A DNA stretch of 35,832 nucleotides from Bacteroidota bacterium (GCA_026391435.1 JAPLEJ010000014.1:1-35832); one strand, 5' to 3'. Shown: positions 17,233-28,103, counted from the stretch's first letter. Notes: generated by a model not told the origin, from the sequence alone. Numbers and translations: made by a program.

Positions 17233-18387
17233 TTAATTCAAATGTTTTCTTAAACGATAGGATTGAAAAAAAGTAGCCATCCCTAGTAAGGAAATACTTA
17301 AAAAGGCCCAACGCAAACCAATAGCGTGGGATAAAAATCCAATGATGGGAGGCCCTATTAAAAATCCAAAAAAACCAATGGAGGATACAGATGCTAATGC
17401 AATACTGGTTTGGCCTGGCGCGGCGGCCCTTCCGACGGTTCCATAAATTGTGGGTATGACCGAGGATACCCCAAACCCAACTAGCATAAAGCCAATCGTA
17501 CTTAATAAAATATCGGGTAAAGCAACAGCAACTACTAATCCAATTGTAACCAACAATCCACTAAACATAAGTTGTTTTCGTGTACCCCAATAATTAATTA
17601 ATATATCTGAAAACATGCGCCCGATGGTCATGCATGCCATAAAGCTGATATAACCCAAGGTTCTAAATTCATCAGACACGATTACTACTTTTTGAAAAAA
17701 GATACCGCTCCAGTCAAACATCATCCCTTCGCAAATCATATTGCCTAATGCAATAAAACCAAATTGTAAAATAAGAGGGCTTGGCTTATTCCACAATTTA
17801 AGTAAGGGTTGTTTATTTTTTTCACTAGGCATTAAATAAGAATGCGCAATTAATAAATAACAAATAGAAATAAAAGCCACCACTATAAATTGATGTAATG
17901 GCAGAATTTGTTTAGCCACAAACAGCCCACCCACTAATCCTCCTACAAAACCCGCCAAGCTCCAAAATCCATGAAAAGTGGAAATAATACTTTTATCATA
18001 CAATTTAGATAGCACCGCAGCTTGCGTATTCACTGACACATTATATAAATTACCTGCCATGCCAAAAAGGAATAAACAACAGGCCAACTGCCATGTATTT
18101 GAAATAGTTCCAATCAGTACTAATGAAAGAGGGTATACCACAGCGGCAATTTTAAGAATTCTATTGCTGCCATAAATGGAGGTAATACTACCCGAAATGG
18201 GGATACCTAAAAATGTTCCAAATGGTAAAAATAAAAGTAAAGCCCCTAATTCTGCATCATTTAACCCCAATTGCATTTTAATATCAGGGATCCGGCTGGC
18301 CCAACTCGCAAAACAGATACCAGTGAAAAAGAAAAAGCCAGACAATGCAATACGCCTCACTTTATTGGAAATTGGTGGTTGGGTCAT
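17233..18387 (-). CDS. MFS transporter (YbjJ-like)
   Basis: 384 residues with about twelve membrane segments. The N-terminal region SGFFFFTGICFASWASRIPDIK, continuing into a LGLNDAELGALL loop, is typical of the YbjJ-like branch of the major facilitator superfamily, and the halves are joined by a short polar loop near SEKNKQP (residue 190). Substrate unknown: nothing around it (a small membrane protein on one side, aspS divergent on the other) gives a hint. A near match to the -7 box (CATCTTTG, minus strand, ending at 18392) lies just upstream of the start. Length and segment count look complete. Confidence 0.85.
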   Translation of the reverse strand: MTQPPISNKVRRIALSGFFFFTGICFASWASRIPDIKMQLGLNDAELGALLLFLPFGTFLGIPISGSITSIYGSNRILKIAAVVYPLSLVLIGTISNTWQLACCLFLFGMAGNLYNVSVNTQAAVLSKLYDKSIISTFHGFWSLAGFVGGLVGGLFVAKQILPLHQFIVVAFISICYLLIAHSYLMPSEKNKQPLLKLWNKPSPLILQFGFIALGNMICEGMMFDWSGIFFQKVVIVSDEFRTLGYISFMACMTIGRMFSDILINYWGTRKQLMFSGLLVTIGLVVAVALPDILLSTIGFMLVGFGVSSVIPTIYGTVGRAAAPGQTSIALASVSSIGFFGFLIGPPIIGFLSHAIGLRWAFLSISLLGMATFFQSYRLRKHLN

Positions 18388-18420
18388 GGTGCAAAGATGA
18401 TGAATTTATAGGAATTGGGC

Positions 18421-18428
18421 TATATTTG
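18421..18428 (+). promoter_or_regulatory. Candidate -7 element for aspS
   Basis: TATATTTG matches TAnnTTTG exactly, 28 bases before the aspS ATG. No convincing -33 TTG at the usual spacing. Confidence 0.5.
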
Positions 18429-18456
18429 CACACCAAACCTACTTCAATAGTTTTAT

Positions 18457-20283
18457 ATGTATCGTACGCACCATTGTGGAGAATTAAATAGCCAATTTGT
18501 TAATCAAAATGTGACCCTAGCCGGCTGGGTACAAACCATTCGTAAATTTGGAGCAATTACATTTGTTGATTTAAGAGATCGATACGGAATTACACAACTA
18601 TTAATAGGGGAAGAACTTCAAGCCGAATTAGATAAGCATCCATTAGGCCGAGAATTTGTTATTCAAGTAAAAGGATCAGTTATTGAACGATCTAATAAAA
18701 ATGCAAATATCCCAACTGGCGATATTGAGATCAAAGTAGTTGAATTTAAAATTTTAAATTCTTCCATGGTACCTCCTTTCACTATTCAAGACGATACTGA
18801 CGGCGGGGATGATATTAGAATGAAATACCGCTTCTTGGATTTAAGAAGAGGTGCCGTAAAAAAGAATTTAGAATTAAGATATAGTGTCAATCGTGCAACT
18901 CGAAATTATTTACACGAAAAAGGTTTCATGGATATTGAAACTCCTTTTTTAATAAAATCTACGCCCGAGGGCGCACGTGATTTTGTAGTACCTAGCAGAA
19001 TGAATCCAGGTGAATTTTATGCTTTACCACAATCACCGCAAACTTTCAAGCAATTATTGATGGTAAGCGGATACGATCGTTACTATCAAATTGTAAAGTG
19101 TTTTAGAGATGAGGATTTAAGAGCGGACAGACAACCTGAATTTACTCAGATAGATTGTGAAATGAGCTTTGTGGAACAAGAAGACATTTTAAATATGTTT
19201 GAAGGTTTAATCAAAAGTATTTTTAAGGAAGTAAAAAATATAGATTATACCGAAACGGTACAAAGAATGTCATGGGAAAATGCGATGTGGCAATATGGAA
19301 ATGATAAGCCAGATATTCGTTTTGGTATGGAGTTATGTAATATTAAAAAACCAGCCCATGTATTCTCCGATAAAAAAGATCAGGCTGCTTTAATTAATGG
19401 TGTTGATTTTAAAGTATTTGATGAAGCTGAAACGGTGATTGCCATTTCGGTACCTGGATGTAGCGAATATTCACGCAAACAAACAGACGAATTGACCGAA
19501 TGGGTAAAACGCCCTCAAATTGGTATGAAAGGCATGGTCTTTATTAAGTGTAATACCGATGGCAGTTTCAAAAGCAGTGTAGACAAATTTTATACTGAGG
19601 ATAAATTAAAAGCCATTGCCGAAGCTGCAAATGCAAAAGCAGGCGATTTGATATTAATATTAGCGGGTGCGGAAGAAAGAACAAGAAAGGCGGTCAGCGA
19701 ACTTCGTTTGGAGTTAGGAAAACAATTAGGTTTTAGAAAGGAAGATGAATTTAAATTATTGTGGGTATTAGATTTCCCTTTATTTGAATACGACGAGGAA
19801 GGCAATCGTTGGGTTGCTCGACACCATCCCTTCACTTCGCCAAAACCAGATCATATTGAGGTGATGATCAACAATGCTCCAGAAATTAGTGACGCAGCTA
19901 AATACTTAGAACACCCTTATGCAGGCATTAAAGCCAACGCATATGATATGGTATTGAATGGCAATGAAATTGGAGGTGGTTCAATCAGAATTTTTCAACG
20001 CGCCCTTCAAGAAAAAATGTTTGCTGCATTAGGAATGTCACCCGAGGAAGCGCAACATAAATTTGGATTCTTATTAGGCGCTTTCGAATATGGTGCACCA
20101 CCTCATGGCGGTATCGCATTTGGATTTGATCGTTTATGTGCATTATTAGGCGGCAGTGAAAGTATTCGTGATTTTATTGCATTCCCTAAAAACAATAGTG
20201 GGCGAGATGTCATGCTTGATGCACCAAGCACCATCGACGATAAACAGTTTGAAGAATTACAGATCAAGCTGAATTTGAAATAA
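18457..20283 (+). CDS. aspS: Aspartate--tRNA ligase
   Basis: Class II aminoacyl-tRNA synthetase charging tRNA-Asp. The 608 residues match the bacterial form. It has an N-terminal OB-fold anticodon-binding domain ([20 protein letters not shown]), motif 1 in the region after KYRFLDLRR, and the flipping-loop [13 protein letters not shown]. Motif 2 is [16 protein letters not shown]; the bacterial GAD insertion spans roughly 285-420. Then come [11 protein letters not shown] and motif 3 GIAFGFDRL near the C-terminus. Whether it also charges tRNA-Asn cannot be told without knowing if GatCAB is present. A small membrane-protein gene follows after 23 bases. Confidence 0.98.
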   Translation: MYRTHHCGELNSQFVNQNVTLAGWVQTIRKFGAITFVDLRDRYGITQLLIGEELQAELDKHPLGREFVIQVKGSVIERSNKNANIPTGDIEIKVVEFKILNSSMVPPFTIQDDTDGGDDIRMKYRFLDLRRGAVKKNLELRYSVNRATRNYLHEKGFMDIETPFLIKSTPEGARDFVVPSRMNPGEFYALPQSPQTFKQLLMVSGYDRYYQIVKCFRDEDLRADRQPEFTQIDCEMSFVEQEDILNMFEGLIKSIFKEVKNIDYTETVQRMSWENAMWQYGNDKPDIRFGMELCNIKKPAHVFSDKKDQAALINGVDFKVFDEAETVIAISVPGCSEYSRKQTDELTEWVKRPQIGMKGMVFIKCNTDGSFKSSVDKFYTEDKLKAIAEAANAKAGDLILILAGAEERTRKAVSELRLELGKQLGFRKEDEFKLLWVLDFPLFEYDEEGNRWVARHHPFTSPKPDHIEVMINNAPEISDAAKYLEHPYAGIKANAYDMVLNGNEIGGGSIRIFQRALQEKMFAALGMSPEEAQHKFGFLLGAFEYGAPPHGGIAFGFDRLCALLGGSESIRDFIAFPKNNSGRDVMLDAPSTIDDKQFEELQIKLNLK

Positions 20284-20306
20284 TTGAATTTTAATATTTA
20301 CACATT

Positions 20307-20810
20307 ATGTCGAATCAATTGAAATGGTACACGGTACTCTCCTATTGTTTAATTCCAATTGCATTATTTTTTGCTTTTTTAGATTTACTTATTTTATTAA
20401 GTTCGCTCGCTAATCCAAGTATACTCATTATGTTGTTTATAGTCGCTTGCTTGGTTATTTATACATTTACTAGTTTTAAATTTTTAAAAAAAGGCATTGA
20501 ACGAGAACAGGCACAAACAAAAAAGTTAAAAGAATGGATTAAAGTAAACGCTTTTGTGAGTTTATTTTTATGTAGCTTATTTTTCATCAATTCAATCAGT
20601 ATCCTCATTTCAACCAACGATGTTTTAATGGGTTATATAAACGATTTTATACAACAGCAATCAGGATTTCCTGCACAGGTGACGAGCAAAATGATACTTT
20701 CTATATTAAAAGGCGTATCGGTGTTTTTATTAATTACAAGCATCATAGGTATTGTACATATCCGAATCACTTTACGATTAGTAAAGCAATACGATTATCT
20801 ATTCGAGTAA
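20307..20810 (+). CDS. Small integral membrane protein, unrecognised
   Basis: 167 residues with four hydrophobic segments near residues 8-30, 36-55, 81-102 and 132-155, a charged loop (KKGIEREQAQTKKLKEWIK) between the second and third, and a short cytoplasm-like tail. No family is recognised. It follows aspS by 23 bases and is probably on the same transcript; no terminator separates them. rarA follows with its own candidate -7 element. Confidence 0.75.
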   Translation: MSNQLKWYTVLSYCLIPIALFFAFLDLLILLSSLANPSILIMLFIVACLVIYTFTSFKFLKKGIEREQAQTKKLKEWIKVNAFVSLFLCSLFFINSISILISTNDVLMGYINDFIQQQSGFPAQVTSKMILSILKGVSVFLLITSIIGIVHIRITLRLVKQYDYLFE

Positions 20811-20867
20811 GGTCATATCCCGAAATGCTTTATCTCGATATTAAAAAAGCTGTTCGTTTCAGTGCGC

Positions 20868-20875
20868 TAATTTTG
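20868..20875 (+). promoter_or_regulatory. Candidate -7 element for rarA
   Basis: TAATTTTG matches TAnnTTTG exactly, 13 bases before the rarA ATG, which implies a very short leader of roughly 8 bases. No clear -33 element. Confidence 0.45.
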
Positions 20876-20888
20876 TACCTTTATTACA

Positions 20889-22169
20889 ATGAACAACCCC
20901 ATTCCTTTAGCCGAAAGATGTAGGCCTCAAACCCTATCTGAGTTAGTTGGACAAGAACACCTTTCTAGTCAGGACAGTGTATTGCAAAAAGCTATAACCA
21001 AAGGAAAAGTGCCTTCAATGATTTTATGGGGACCTCCTGGCGTGGGCAAAACTACTTTGGCAAATATCATAGCGACTAGTTTTAATAGCGCGTATTATCA
21101 ATTGAGTGCTATCAGCAGTGGCGTAAAGGAATTGAGAGAAGTAATAGAAGAAGCAAAAAATAAACCGGGTGCCATTTTGTTTATTGATGAGATACACCGG
21201 TTCAATAAAGGGCAACAAGATGCTTTATTAGGTGCAGTTGAAAAAGGAATCATTACATTAATTGGAGCCACAACCGAAAACCCAAGTTTCGAAGTAAATA
21301 GTGCCTTATTAAGTAGATGTCAGGTATTTATTTTAAAGGCCTTGGACGAAAGTGCTTTACTCAAACTAGTTCAGCAAACCATTGAAAAGGATGATTTATT
21401 TAAAGGCCAAAACATCGAAATTAAAGAAACAGAAGCCTTATTGCAATTGTCAGGAGGGGATGGTCGAAAATTATTGAACTTATTAGAATTGTCCGTGGAA
21501 GCCTTAATCGACATAGACAAATCTGGCAAACCCTTAGTACTGACTAATGATTGGGTGATGGAAGTAGCTCAAACCAATATTGCACTGTATGATAAAAACG
21601 GAGAACAACATTATGATATCATTTCTGCATTTATTAAAAGCATGAGGGGATCGGATCCAAATGCTGCTGTATATTGGTTGTCTAGAATGATTTCAGGAGG
21701 AGAGGATGTGAAATTTATTGCACGACGAATGCTTATTTTTTCGAGTGAAGATATTGGCAATGCTAATCCAAATGCCTTTTTATTAGCCAATGCCTGCTTT
21801 GATGCGGTGAATAAAATCGGATATCCAGAAAGTAGAATCATACTATCACAATGTGCTATCTATTTAGCAAGTTCGCCTAAAAGTAATGCGTCCTATGAAG
21901 CTATTAATAACGGATTGGCATTGGTTGATAAAACAGGCAACTTACCAGTGCCGCTTCATTTGCGAAATGCCCCAACTAAATTAATGAAAGACTTATCGTA
22001 CGGAAAAAATTATCAGTATTCCCATTTGGGTGATCATAATTTTATAGAGCAGGAATATATGCCTGATGATATCAAAAATACAGCCTTGTATCAACCACAA
22101 AAAAATACACGAGAACAAGAAATTAAAAAGTTTTTAAATAACCGATGGAAAGGTAAATACGGTTATTAG
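20889..22169 (+). CDS. rarA: Replication-associated recombination protein A (AAA+ ATPase)
   Basis: RarA/MgsA is a clamp-loader-like ATPase that acts at stalled replication forks. The N-terminus [20 protein letters not shown] is typical. Walker A is GPPGVGKTT near residue 49, Walker [19 protein letters not shown] near 98, sensor 1 in [14 protein letters not shown] and the arginine finger in LLSRCQVF. The C-terminal oligomerisation domain carries [21 protein letters not shown] and the family ending [16 protein letters not shown]. Full length at 426 residues. An ElaA-like acetyltransferase follows after 32 bases in the same direction. Confidence 0.96.
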   Translation: MNNPIPLAERCRPQTLSELVGQEHLSSQDSVLQKAITKGKVPSMILWGPPGVGKTTLANIIATSFNSAYYQLSAISSGVKELREVIEEAKNKPGAILFIDEIHRFNKGQQDALLGAVEKGIITLIGATTENPSFEVNSALLSRCQVFILKALDESALLKLVQQTIEKDDLFKGQNIEIKETEALLQLSGGDGRKLLNLLELSVEALIDIDKSGKPLVLTNDWVMEVAQTNIALYDKNGEQHYDIISAFIKSMRGSDPNAAVYWLSRMISGGEDVKFIARRMLIFSSEDIGNANPNAFLLANACFDAVNKIGYPESRIILSQCAIYLASSPKSNASYEAINNGLALVDKTGNLPVPLHLRNAPTKLMKDLSYGKNYQYSHLGDHNFIEQEYMPDDIKNTALYQPQKNTREQEIKKFLNNRWKGKYGY

Positions 22170-22201
22170 GCAATCCAATAAATTTTATCTATTTTTATTT
22201 T

Positions 22202-22663
22202 ATGAGTAATTCGAATGACCTCCTATTGGTGACCAAGCACTTTTCAGAATTGACCACGACCGAACTATATGCTATACTTCATTTAAGAAGCAATGTTTTT
22301 GTGGTGGAGCAACATTGTATATTTTTAGACCCAGATAACAATGATCAAAAAGCGTATCACACCCTAGGCTGGATGGGTGATGAATTGGTGGCTACTACCA
22401 GACTATTTGATAAAGACATCATTTATGAAGGGTATCAAAGTATTGGCAGAGTGGCCAATAGTGCAAAATTTAGAGGCATTGGCGTAGGAAAAGCATTAAT
22501 GAATTATTCCATTCAAGAATGTGAACGATTATTTGGTAAAGACGCTATAAAAATAGGTGCTCAGTTATATATTAAAAAGTTTTATAGCGATTTAGGTTTT
22601 GAGCAATCAGGTGATATTTATCTTGAAGATGAAATTGATCACATCCCTATGATATATCATTAA
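22202..22663 (+). CDS. elaA: GNAT N-acetyltransferase, ElaA family
   Basis: 153 residues. The N-terminal segment LYAILHLRSNVFVVEQHC is the ElaA-type beginning of the GNAT fold, followed by DELVATTRLF and the acetyl-CoA-binding region IGRVANSAKFRGIGVGKALM (the R/Q-x-x-G-x-G/A loop reads RGIGVG). The acceptor substrate is unknown for the family. Its TAA overlaps the stop codon of the convergent DUF5686 gene in the sequence TTAA, so the two transcripts must run into each other. Likely co-transcribed with rarA. Confidence 0.88.
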   Translation: MSNSNDLLLVTKHFSELTTTELYAILHLRSNVFVVEQHCIFLDPDNNDQKAYHTLGWMGDELVATTRLFDKDIIYEGYQSIGRVANSAKFRGIGVGKALMNYSIQECERLFGKDAIKIGAQLYIKKFYSDLGFEQSGDIYLEDEIDHIPMIYH

Positions 22664-25122
22664 AACAACTTAATCGAAAATTTAACTCCGCTAGCATTCG
22701 GGCTATTTTGTAAATAACTATTTATAAAATCGATTCTTGCAATTTTGAAGATATTTTCGATAGCAAAAAGAGTTTCATAATAATTCAGTTTCCCTTTAAT
22801 GTTTAACGTATTAGCACCTAGAACAAAAAACCAATTCCATTTATTTAACAAAGGAATTTTATTGGAAATAAAGCCATTTAAATGATACTCCATATGTGAT
22901 TCAGTATATAGAGCAGCGCGATTGCTAAATTCATAGTAGGGCAACATTTGAAATCCTACCATATAACTTTGACTTAAAACAATTTGATTTCCTAAATAAT
23001 GTTGAAAATCGGGAGCAAATAATTTTTTATCATTTAAAAACCCACCTACAATAAATCGAGCATTCAATTTTCCCAATAATTGAAGATTCATATTATGCGA
23101 AACCGTAAATTTCCATTTTGCAAAATCTACATCACTCCCCAACACCCCATCCACACCTTGGGTGTACATTAAATTAAGTGTAGGGTATTTTGATCTTAAA
23201 CCAATGAGTCGATTGGGTAATTCTAAATACTTAGTGCCAGGTCGCCAAGTAACACTCAGGCTTGTAATGAAAGATTGATGTGGGTCTATATTTTTAGTCA
23301 TTAAAGCGGTAGGAAAATTTGGCGTAAAGACATTTCCTTTTAGTTCATTCACTAAATTCTCTAGAGGAGCTCGGTCCTGAAATTGTATATCGAAATTCAT
23401 ATTCACTCCTTGCCCAAAATTACGCGCATAATTAAGTTTGAAAAATCCTGCTTCATAGGTTTTCATGAAATTATTGCCGCCACTTAAGGAATAGGCAGTA
23501 TTATCTAACTCTGATATAGGGTTATTATTATTAAATTGAAACACATTACTTCCAAAACTTGCACTAATCACCGACCTAGCTTTGGTCGGAAAACTATAAG
23601 TACCTGATAAACTAGAATAAAACTTCTCTTTTTCTAACCCGTATCTAAATGAGGGCGAAAAACTAATATTATTTTTCTGAGCAAGTTGTTTATTCCATGT
23701 GGCTTTAAAATTCATTACATACCCTTCTGCAGGGTTAAAATTAATAGGGGCAGTATATATTAAAGGAGCTACGTTAACTCGTATCTTTTGGGATTGTTTA
23801 TTATAATTATACCCTCTAAAAAATAAATCAGTAAAATTAATTTTATTCCTTTTTTTGTCTATACTATCTAAATAAGCAGGTGTGCTTCTTAGTTTTTCTA
23901 AGCTGTCTTTTTTAACAAAATCGATAGCTTCTTTTTCCAATAAAGGCAATGGCCTGGCACTATCCCAATATTGTAATGATTTTTTATTAGAGCTATCTAA
24001 AAACTTAATTACAACATTTGTAAAATATTTTTTATCGAATTTTTTATCTAACTCATATTCATTATACACCTGAACAATACTACCCTCAAATTTGAAACTA
24101 AAAAATTTACCCGATAAATTACTTACTTGTTGCTTAATGACCCATTGCGATCCAATAGGCATATAAATTTGTTCATAACTAATTGAATCTATGATTTGTA
24201 ATTGCTGATCCTTTGTGATTTGTAATTGAGTGCTGTATAAACGCCATTGTCCTTCGATGATATTGATAAAACCAGCAAACAAAGGCTCTTGTTTGCGGCG
24301 GGGCGTTACCCTAATCCTGGTTACTTCAAGCCCATTTTCATAAAAAGATCCCATGTATTTGTATTTATAAAAAGACATAGCATTATCTGCTATAGGCGAA
24401 ACATATCCCCTTGGATTCAAAGCCTCCCCTATGCTAATACTGTTTTCGTAAAAGGAAATAATATTTGGATTACCCAATCCAAAGCCATCACTACGTCCAC
24501 TCACTTTGGTCGATTTCACTTCTACCTTTGTTTGCTTGTCCCTTACAGAATAATCCGCAAAAGTTTCTGATAGAAAAAGAATTTTAGCTTTATTGGTATC
24601 GCCATCCTGAAAATCGACCTTATTTCCTAAAAATTTTTTGGGGTAGTCATTTAATTGTATCAATCCCTTCAAATAGACCTGACATTTAAAATTATTATAC
24701 TCTTTTAAATGATCTTCTCTTTTTTTAATGGTGTTGCTAATAATTTCATAAGCAGGATCTTCCGCCTTATTGCTCACGACTACTTCGGTTAAATCGTATT
24801 GTTGCTCGGCCATTTCAAAATCTAGTGTAGTGATTTCTTGCTTGATTTTCACCTTCTTTTCGATGGTTTTAAAACTGATACTTTGACAAACAATGACATA
24901 CTCACCCGAAGACACATTTATACTGTATACCCCTTTGCTATTAGCAGTCGTGCCTTGTTTTGTTTTTTTAATTAAAATAGAAGCGAATGGAATTCCCTTG
25001 CCTTGCGCATCTTTAACAGTTCCTTGTAAGACACTTGCATTAACCGAAGCAAACGATAAAATAGCGCACAAAATGAATACATAAGATTTAGAAATAGTAG
25101 CTATATAATTGAGGATTCTCAT
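22660..25122 (-). CDS. Outer-membrane protein with carboxypeptidase-regulatory-like domain and DUF5686
   Basis: 820 residues. A signal peptide (about residues 1-30) is followed by a carboxypeptidase D regulatory-like beta-sandwich (SVLQGTVKDAQGKGIPFASI through KKVKIKQE, about 30-105), the domain common at the N-terminus of Bacteroidota TonB-dependent receptors. The rest, from about 115, matches the DUF5686 layout: a periplasmic part and then a beta-barrel-like C-terminus rich in alternating aromatic strands, ending KFSIKLF with a terminal Phe as in outer-membrane proteins. There is no TonB plug domain, so it is not a standard receptor. Function unknown. It lies 71 bases downstream of uvrA, same direction. 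Confidence 0.85.
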   Translation of the reverse strand: MRILNYIATISKSYVFILCAILSFASVNASVLQGTVKDAQGKGIPFASILIKKTKQGTTANSKGVYSINVSSGEYVIVCQSISFKTIEKKVKIKQEITTLDFEMAEQQYDLTEVVVSNKAEDPAYEIISNTIKKREDHLKEYNNFKCQVYLKGLIQLNDYPKKFLGNKVDFQDGDTNKAKILFLSETFADYSVRDKQTKVEVKSTKVSGRSDGFGLGNPNIISFYENSISIGEALNPRGYVSPIADNAMSFYKYKYMGSFYENGLEVTRIRVTPRRKQEPLFAGFINIIEGQWRLYSTQLQITKDQQLQIIDSISYEQIYMPIGSQWVIKQQVSNLSGKFFSFKFEGSIVQVYNEYELDKKFDKKYFTNVVIKFLDSSNKKSLQYWDSARPLPLLEKEAIDFVKKDSLEKLRSTPAYLDSIDKKRNKINFTDLFFRGYNYNKQSQKIRVNVAPLIYTAPINFNPAEGYVMNFKATWNKQLAQKNNISFSPSFRYGLEKEKFYSSLSGTYSFPTKARSVISASFGSNVFQFNNNNPISELDNTAYSLSGGNNFMKTYEAGFFKLNYARNFGQGVNMNFDIQFQDRAPLENLVNELKGNVFTPNFPTALMTKNIDPHQSFITSLSVTWRPGTKYLELPNRLIGLRSKYPTLNLMYTQGVDGVLGSDVDFAKWKFTVSHNMNLQLLGKLNARFIVGGFLNDKKLFAPDFQHYLGNQIVLSQSYMVGFQMLPYYEFSNRAALYTESHMEYHLNGFISNKIPLLNKWNWFFVLGANTLNIKGKLNYYETLFAIENIFKIARIDFINSYLQNSPNASGVKFSIKLF

Positions 25123-25193
25123 GTATTGATTTTTTTCATAAAACGATTAAAATGCAAGTTTGTTACTTCCCTATCATTTGAGAATAGCCCAAA

Positions 25194-28031
25194 TTAGTGC
25201 ATTTCAATGGCTAAATACTTTGCTGTGTGTGTTTTTGATTTTTTTATCATCTCTTCGGGTGTTCCTGCAAATTGAACCAACCCGCCACCAGTGCCCCCCT
25301 CTGGGCCCAAATCAATGAGGTGATCAGCTACTTTGATCACATCCATATTATGTTCAATAACCAATACAGTATTACCCCTATCCACTAATCTATTTAACAC
25401 GCCTATCAACAATTGAATATCCTGAAAATGCAATCCTGTGGTAGGTTCATCTAAAATATAGAATGTTTTTCCAGTATCTTTTTTACCCAATTCAGTAGCC
25501 AACTTTACACGCTGGGCTTCACCCCCACTTAAGGTGACAGCCGATTGTCCTAAAGTGATATACCCTAATCCTACTTCATTTAATACTTTTAATTTTCGAT
25601 AAATAAAAGGTACCGCTTGAAAAAATTCACAAGCTTCTTCTACTGTCATATTCAAGACATCACTAATCGATTTTCCTTTATACCTTATCTCAAGTGTTTC
25701 TCTATTGTATCTTTTACCTGCACACTTTTCACAGTGCACATAAACATCAGGTAAAAAATTCATTTCAATAACACGCATTCCTCCGCCTTCACACACTTCG
25801 CAACGGCCACTTTTAACATTGAAAGAAAAACGACCCGCTTGATACCCTCTAATTTTAGCCTCAGGGACAGAAGCAAATAAGGTACGAATGTCAGTGAAAA
25901 AGCCACAATAAGTAGCAGGGTTGCTTCGCGGTGTTCTTCCTATAGGTGATTGATCTATCTCGATGACTTTATCTATGTTTTCCAAACCCGTTACTTTTAA
26001 AAAAGGCATGGGTTTGGTTTTACTATGATAGCAAAATTGAGATAAAATTGGATATAAGGTTTCGTTGATCAAAGTAGATTTACCACTTCCACTCACCCCA
26101 GTGACAACAGTGAAAGTGCCTAATGGAAAATCGCAATTCACCTTTTGCAAAGTATTACCAGTAGCACCCTTGATACTAATGCTGTTTCCATTTCCCTTTC
26201 GTCTTTGTTCAGGGATATTAATTTTCTTTTTGCCCGATAAAAATAACGCAGTGTCGGATTTTAATTTGATTATTTCTTGCGGTGTCCCTTGTGCGACAAT
26301 ATGCCCACCATGTATTCCAGCTTTGGGCCCAATATCAATTAAATAATCTGCAGCCATCATGATATCCTTGTCATGCTCGACAACTAAAACCGTATTACCA
26401 ATATCTCTTAATTGTTTTAATGCTTTAATTAATCGCTGGTTGTCTCTTTGATGAAGTCCAATAGATGGTTCATCTAATATATAAGTGATCCCCTGAAGTT
26501 GCGAACCAATTTGAGTCGCTAAACGAATTCTTTGCGACTCTCCACCACTTAATGACTTTGAAGGACGACTTAATGACAAATAGGATAAACCCACATTCAT
26601 TAAAAAGGAAATCCGATCATCAATCTCTTTTAATATAGTAGTTGCAATGAGTAACTCTTTTTTATTTAATTGTTTAGGTAGTTGTTTAAACCAATCTTGC
26701 AAATGATCTAAATGCATTTCATTTAAAGTAGCAATATTAAGTTCATTCACCTTAAACCATAAGCTTTCCTTTCTTAATCTTGCACCTTCACAAACCGGGC
26801 AAGTATTCAATTCCATATAGCCTTCCACCCAAGCTTTTAAATGATCAGTGCTTTGCGAAGAGGTAAACCATCTTTTCATCATGGGCACAATCCCTTCATA
26901 ACTTCCAGTATATTCATTTGGAATATTTTCATCATTCAAATCCATATCCAAAGTGGAAGAAATATTCTTATCTCCAAAAAGAATCAAATCAAGTTGATCT
27001 TTAGATAAATCCTGAATGGCCTTATCTAAACTTATTTTATGCTTTTTGGCAAATTGTTTTATTTGATTAAAAACACTTGCTTCTCTAGCTTCACCTAAAG
27101 GATGAATCGCCCCTTCATTGATACTTAAGGAATGATCATGTAGCAATAAACCCATATCTATCGCATATACATTCCCTAATCCTTTACAATTGGGACAAGC
27201 GCCATAAGGAGAATTAAAGGAAAAACTATTTGGAGAAGGTTCTTCATAACTTAGTCCGGTGGTCTCACACATCAATTGCTTTGAATACTGCACTACTTTT
27301 ACTTTCTCTTCTTCTAAAACAAATAGTAAGTCCTTGCCTATTTTTAAACATTGGGTAACGCTATCTGCTAATCTAGTTTTCATAGCGTCCGTTACAGGTA
27401 TTCTGTCAACTACAATTTCAATATCATGAATTTTATATCTATCCACTTGAAACTTAGGCCTTAGTTCAATAATTTCACCATCCACCCTTGCTTTGACGAA
27501 TCCTTTTTTTCGGATTTCTTCAAATAGTTCTCTATAATGTCCTTTACGTCCTCTAACAACAGGTGCTAATAAATTAATTTTTTTACCCTTAAACTGAGTG
27601 AATATATTTTGTATAATTTCTGCCTCAGAAAACTTCACCATCGGCTTTCCTGTATTATAACTATAGGCTTTACCAATACGAGCATATAATAATCTCAAAA
27701 AATCATATAATTCTGTAACTGTTCCAACGGTCGATCTTGGATTTTTGTTGGTCGTTTTTTGTTCAATGGCAATCACAGGCGACAAGCCCGTAATTTGGTC
27801 CACATCCGGTCTTTCCATTTCACCCATAAATTGCCTTGCATAAGCGCTAAAGCTTTCCATATACCTGCGCTGACCTTCGTTATATAGGGTATCAAAAGCC
27901 AAGGAGGACTTGCCACTACCGCTAACCCCAGTTAATACCACTAATTCATTTTTAGGAATGACAATGTCAAAATTCTTCAAATTGTGCTCCCTAGCACCAA
28001 CCACCGTTATATATTCTTTTTCTTTATTCAT
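25194..28031 (-). CDS. uvrA: Excinuclease ABC subunit A
   Basis: UvrA finds bulky DNA lesions and loads UvrB in nucleotide excision repair. The 945 residues match the standard protein with two ABC ATPase halves. Walker A sites are GVSGSGKSS near residue 36 and near 650, and ABC signatures LSGGESQRIRLA and LSGGEAQRVKLA are in each half. Zinc-binding CxxC pairs are in CPNCKGLG, CPVCEGARL and CEVCEGGGM/CEKCAGKRY, and the family segment IDQSPIGRTPRSNPATY is present. No damage is seen. The start ATG 28031 gives MNKEKEYITVVGAREHNLKN, the normal beginning. Only a one-mismatch -7 box (TATGCTTG, minus strand, 28086-28079) is seen upstream. UvrB and UvrC are not in the window. Confidence 0.98.
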   Translation of the reverse strand: MNKEKEYITVVGAREHNLKNFDIVIPKNELVVLTGVSGSGKSSLAFDTLYNEGQRRYMESFSAYARQFMGEMERPDVDQITGLSPVIAIEQKTTNKNPRSTVGTVTELYDFLRLLYARIGKAYSYNTGKPMVKFSEAEIIQNIFTQFKGKKINLLAPVVRGRKGHYRELFEEIRKKGFVKARVDGEIIELRPKFQVDRYKIHDIEIVVDRIPVTDAMKTRLADSVTQCLKIGKDLLFVLEEEKVKVVQYSKQLMCETTGLSYEEPSPNSFSFNSPYGACPNCKGLGNVYAIDMGLLLHDHSLSINEGAIHPLGEAREASVFNQIKQFAKKHKISLDKAIQDLSKDQLDLILFGDKNISSTLDMDLNDENIPNEYTGSYEGIVPMMKRWFTSSQSTDHLKAWVEGYMELNTCPVCEGARLRKESLWFKVNELNIATLNEMHLDHLQDWFKQLPKQLNKKELLIATTILKEIDDRISFLMNVGLSYLSLSRPSKSLSGGESQRIRLATQIGSQLQGITYILDEPSIGLHQRDNQRLIKALKQLRDIGNTVLVVEHDKDIMMAADYLIDIGPKAGIHGGHIVAQGTPQEIIKLKSDTALFLSGKKKINIPEQRRKGNGNSISIKGATGNTLQKVNCDFPLGTFTVVTGVSGSGKSTLINETLYPILSQFCYHSKTKPMPFLKVTGLENIDKVIEIDQSPIGRTPRSNPATYCGFFTDIRTLFASVPEAKIRGYQAGRFSFNVKSGRCEVCEGGGMRVIEMNFLPDVYVHCEKCAGKRYNRETLEIRYKGKSISDVLNMTVEEACEFFQAVPFIYRKLKVLNEVGLGYITLGQSAVTLSGGEAQRVKLATELGKKDTGKTFYILDEPTTGLHFQDIQLLIGVLNRLVDRGNTVLVIEHNMDVIKVADHLIDLGPEGGTGGGLVQFAGTPEEMIKKSKTHTAKYLAIEMH

Positions 28032-28070
28032 GGGTTCCCGTAAAGTTATAACAACCCATTAAATAAATAG

Positions 28071-28103
28071 TTGACTTACAAGCATAAACATTTAGTAATT
28101 TTG
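28071..28103 (+). promoter_or_regulatory. Candidate promoter for the phosphodiesterase gene (TTG-N22-TAATTTTG)
   Basis: TAATTTTG at 28096-28103 fits the -7 consensus and TTG at 28071-28073 lies exactly 22 bases upstream, the same geometry as at 9087-9119. Transcription would start near 28109, leaving a leader of about 90 bases. Confidence 0.6.
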
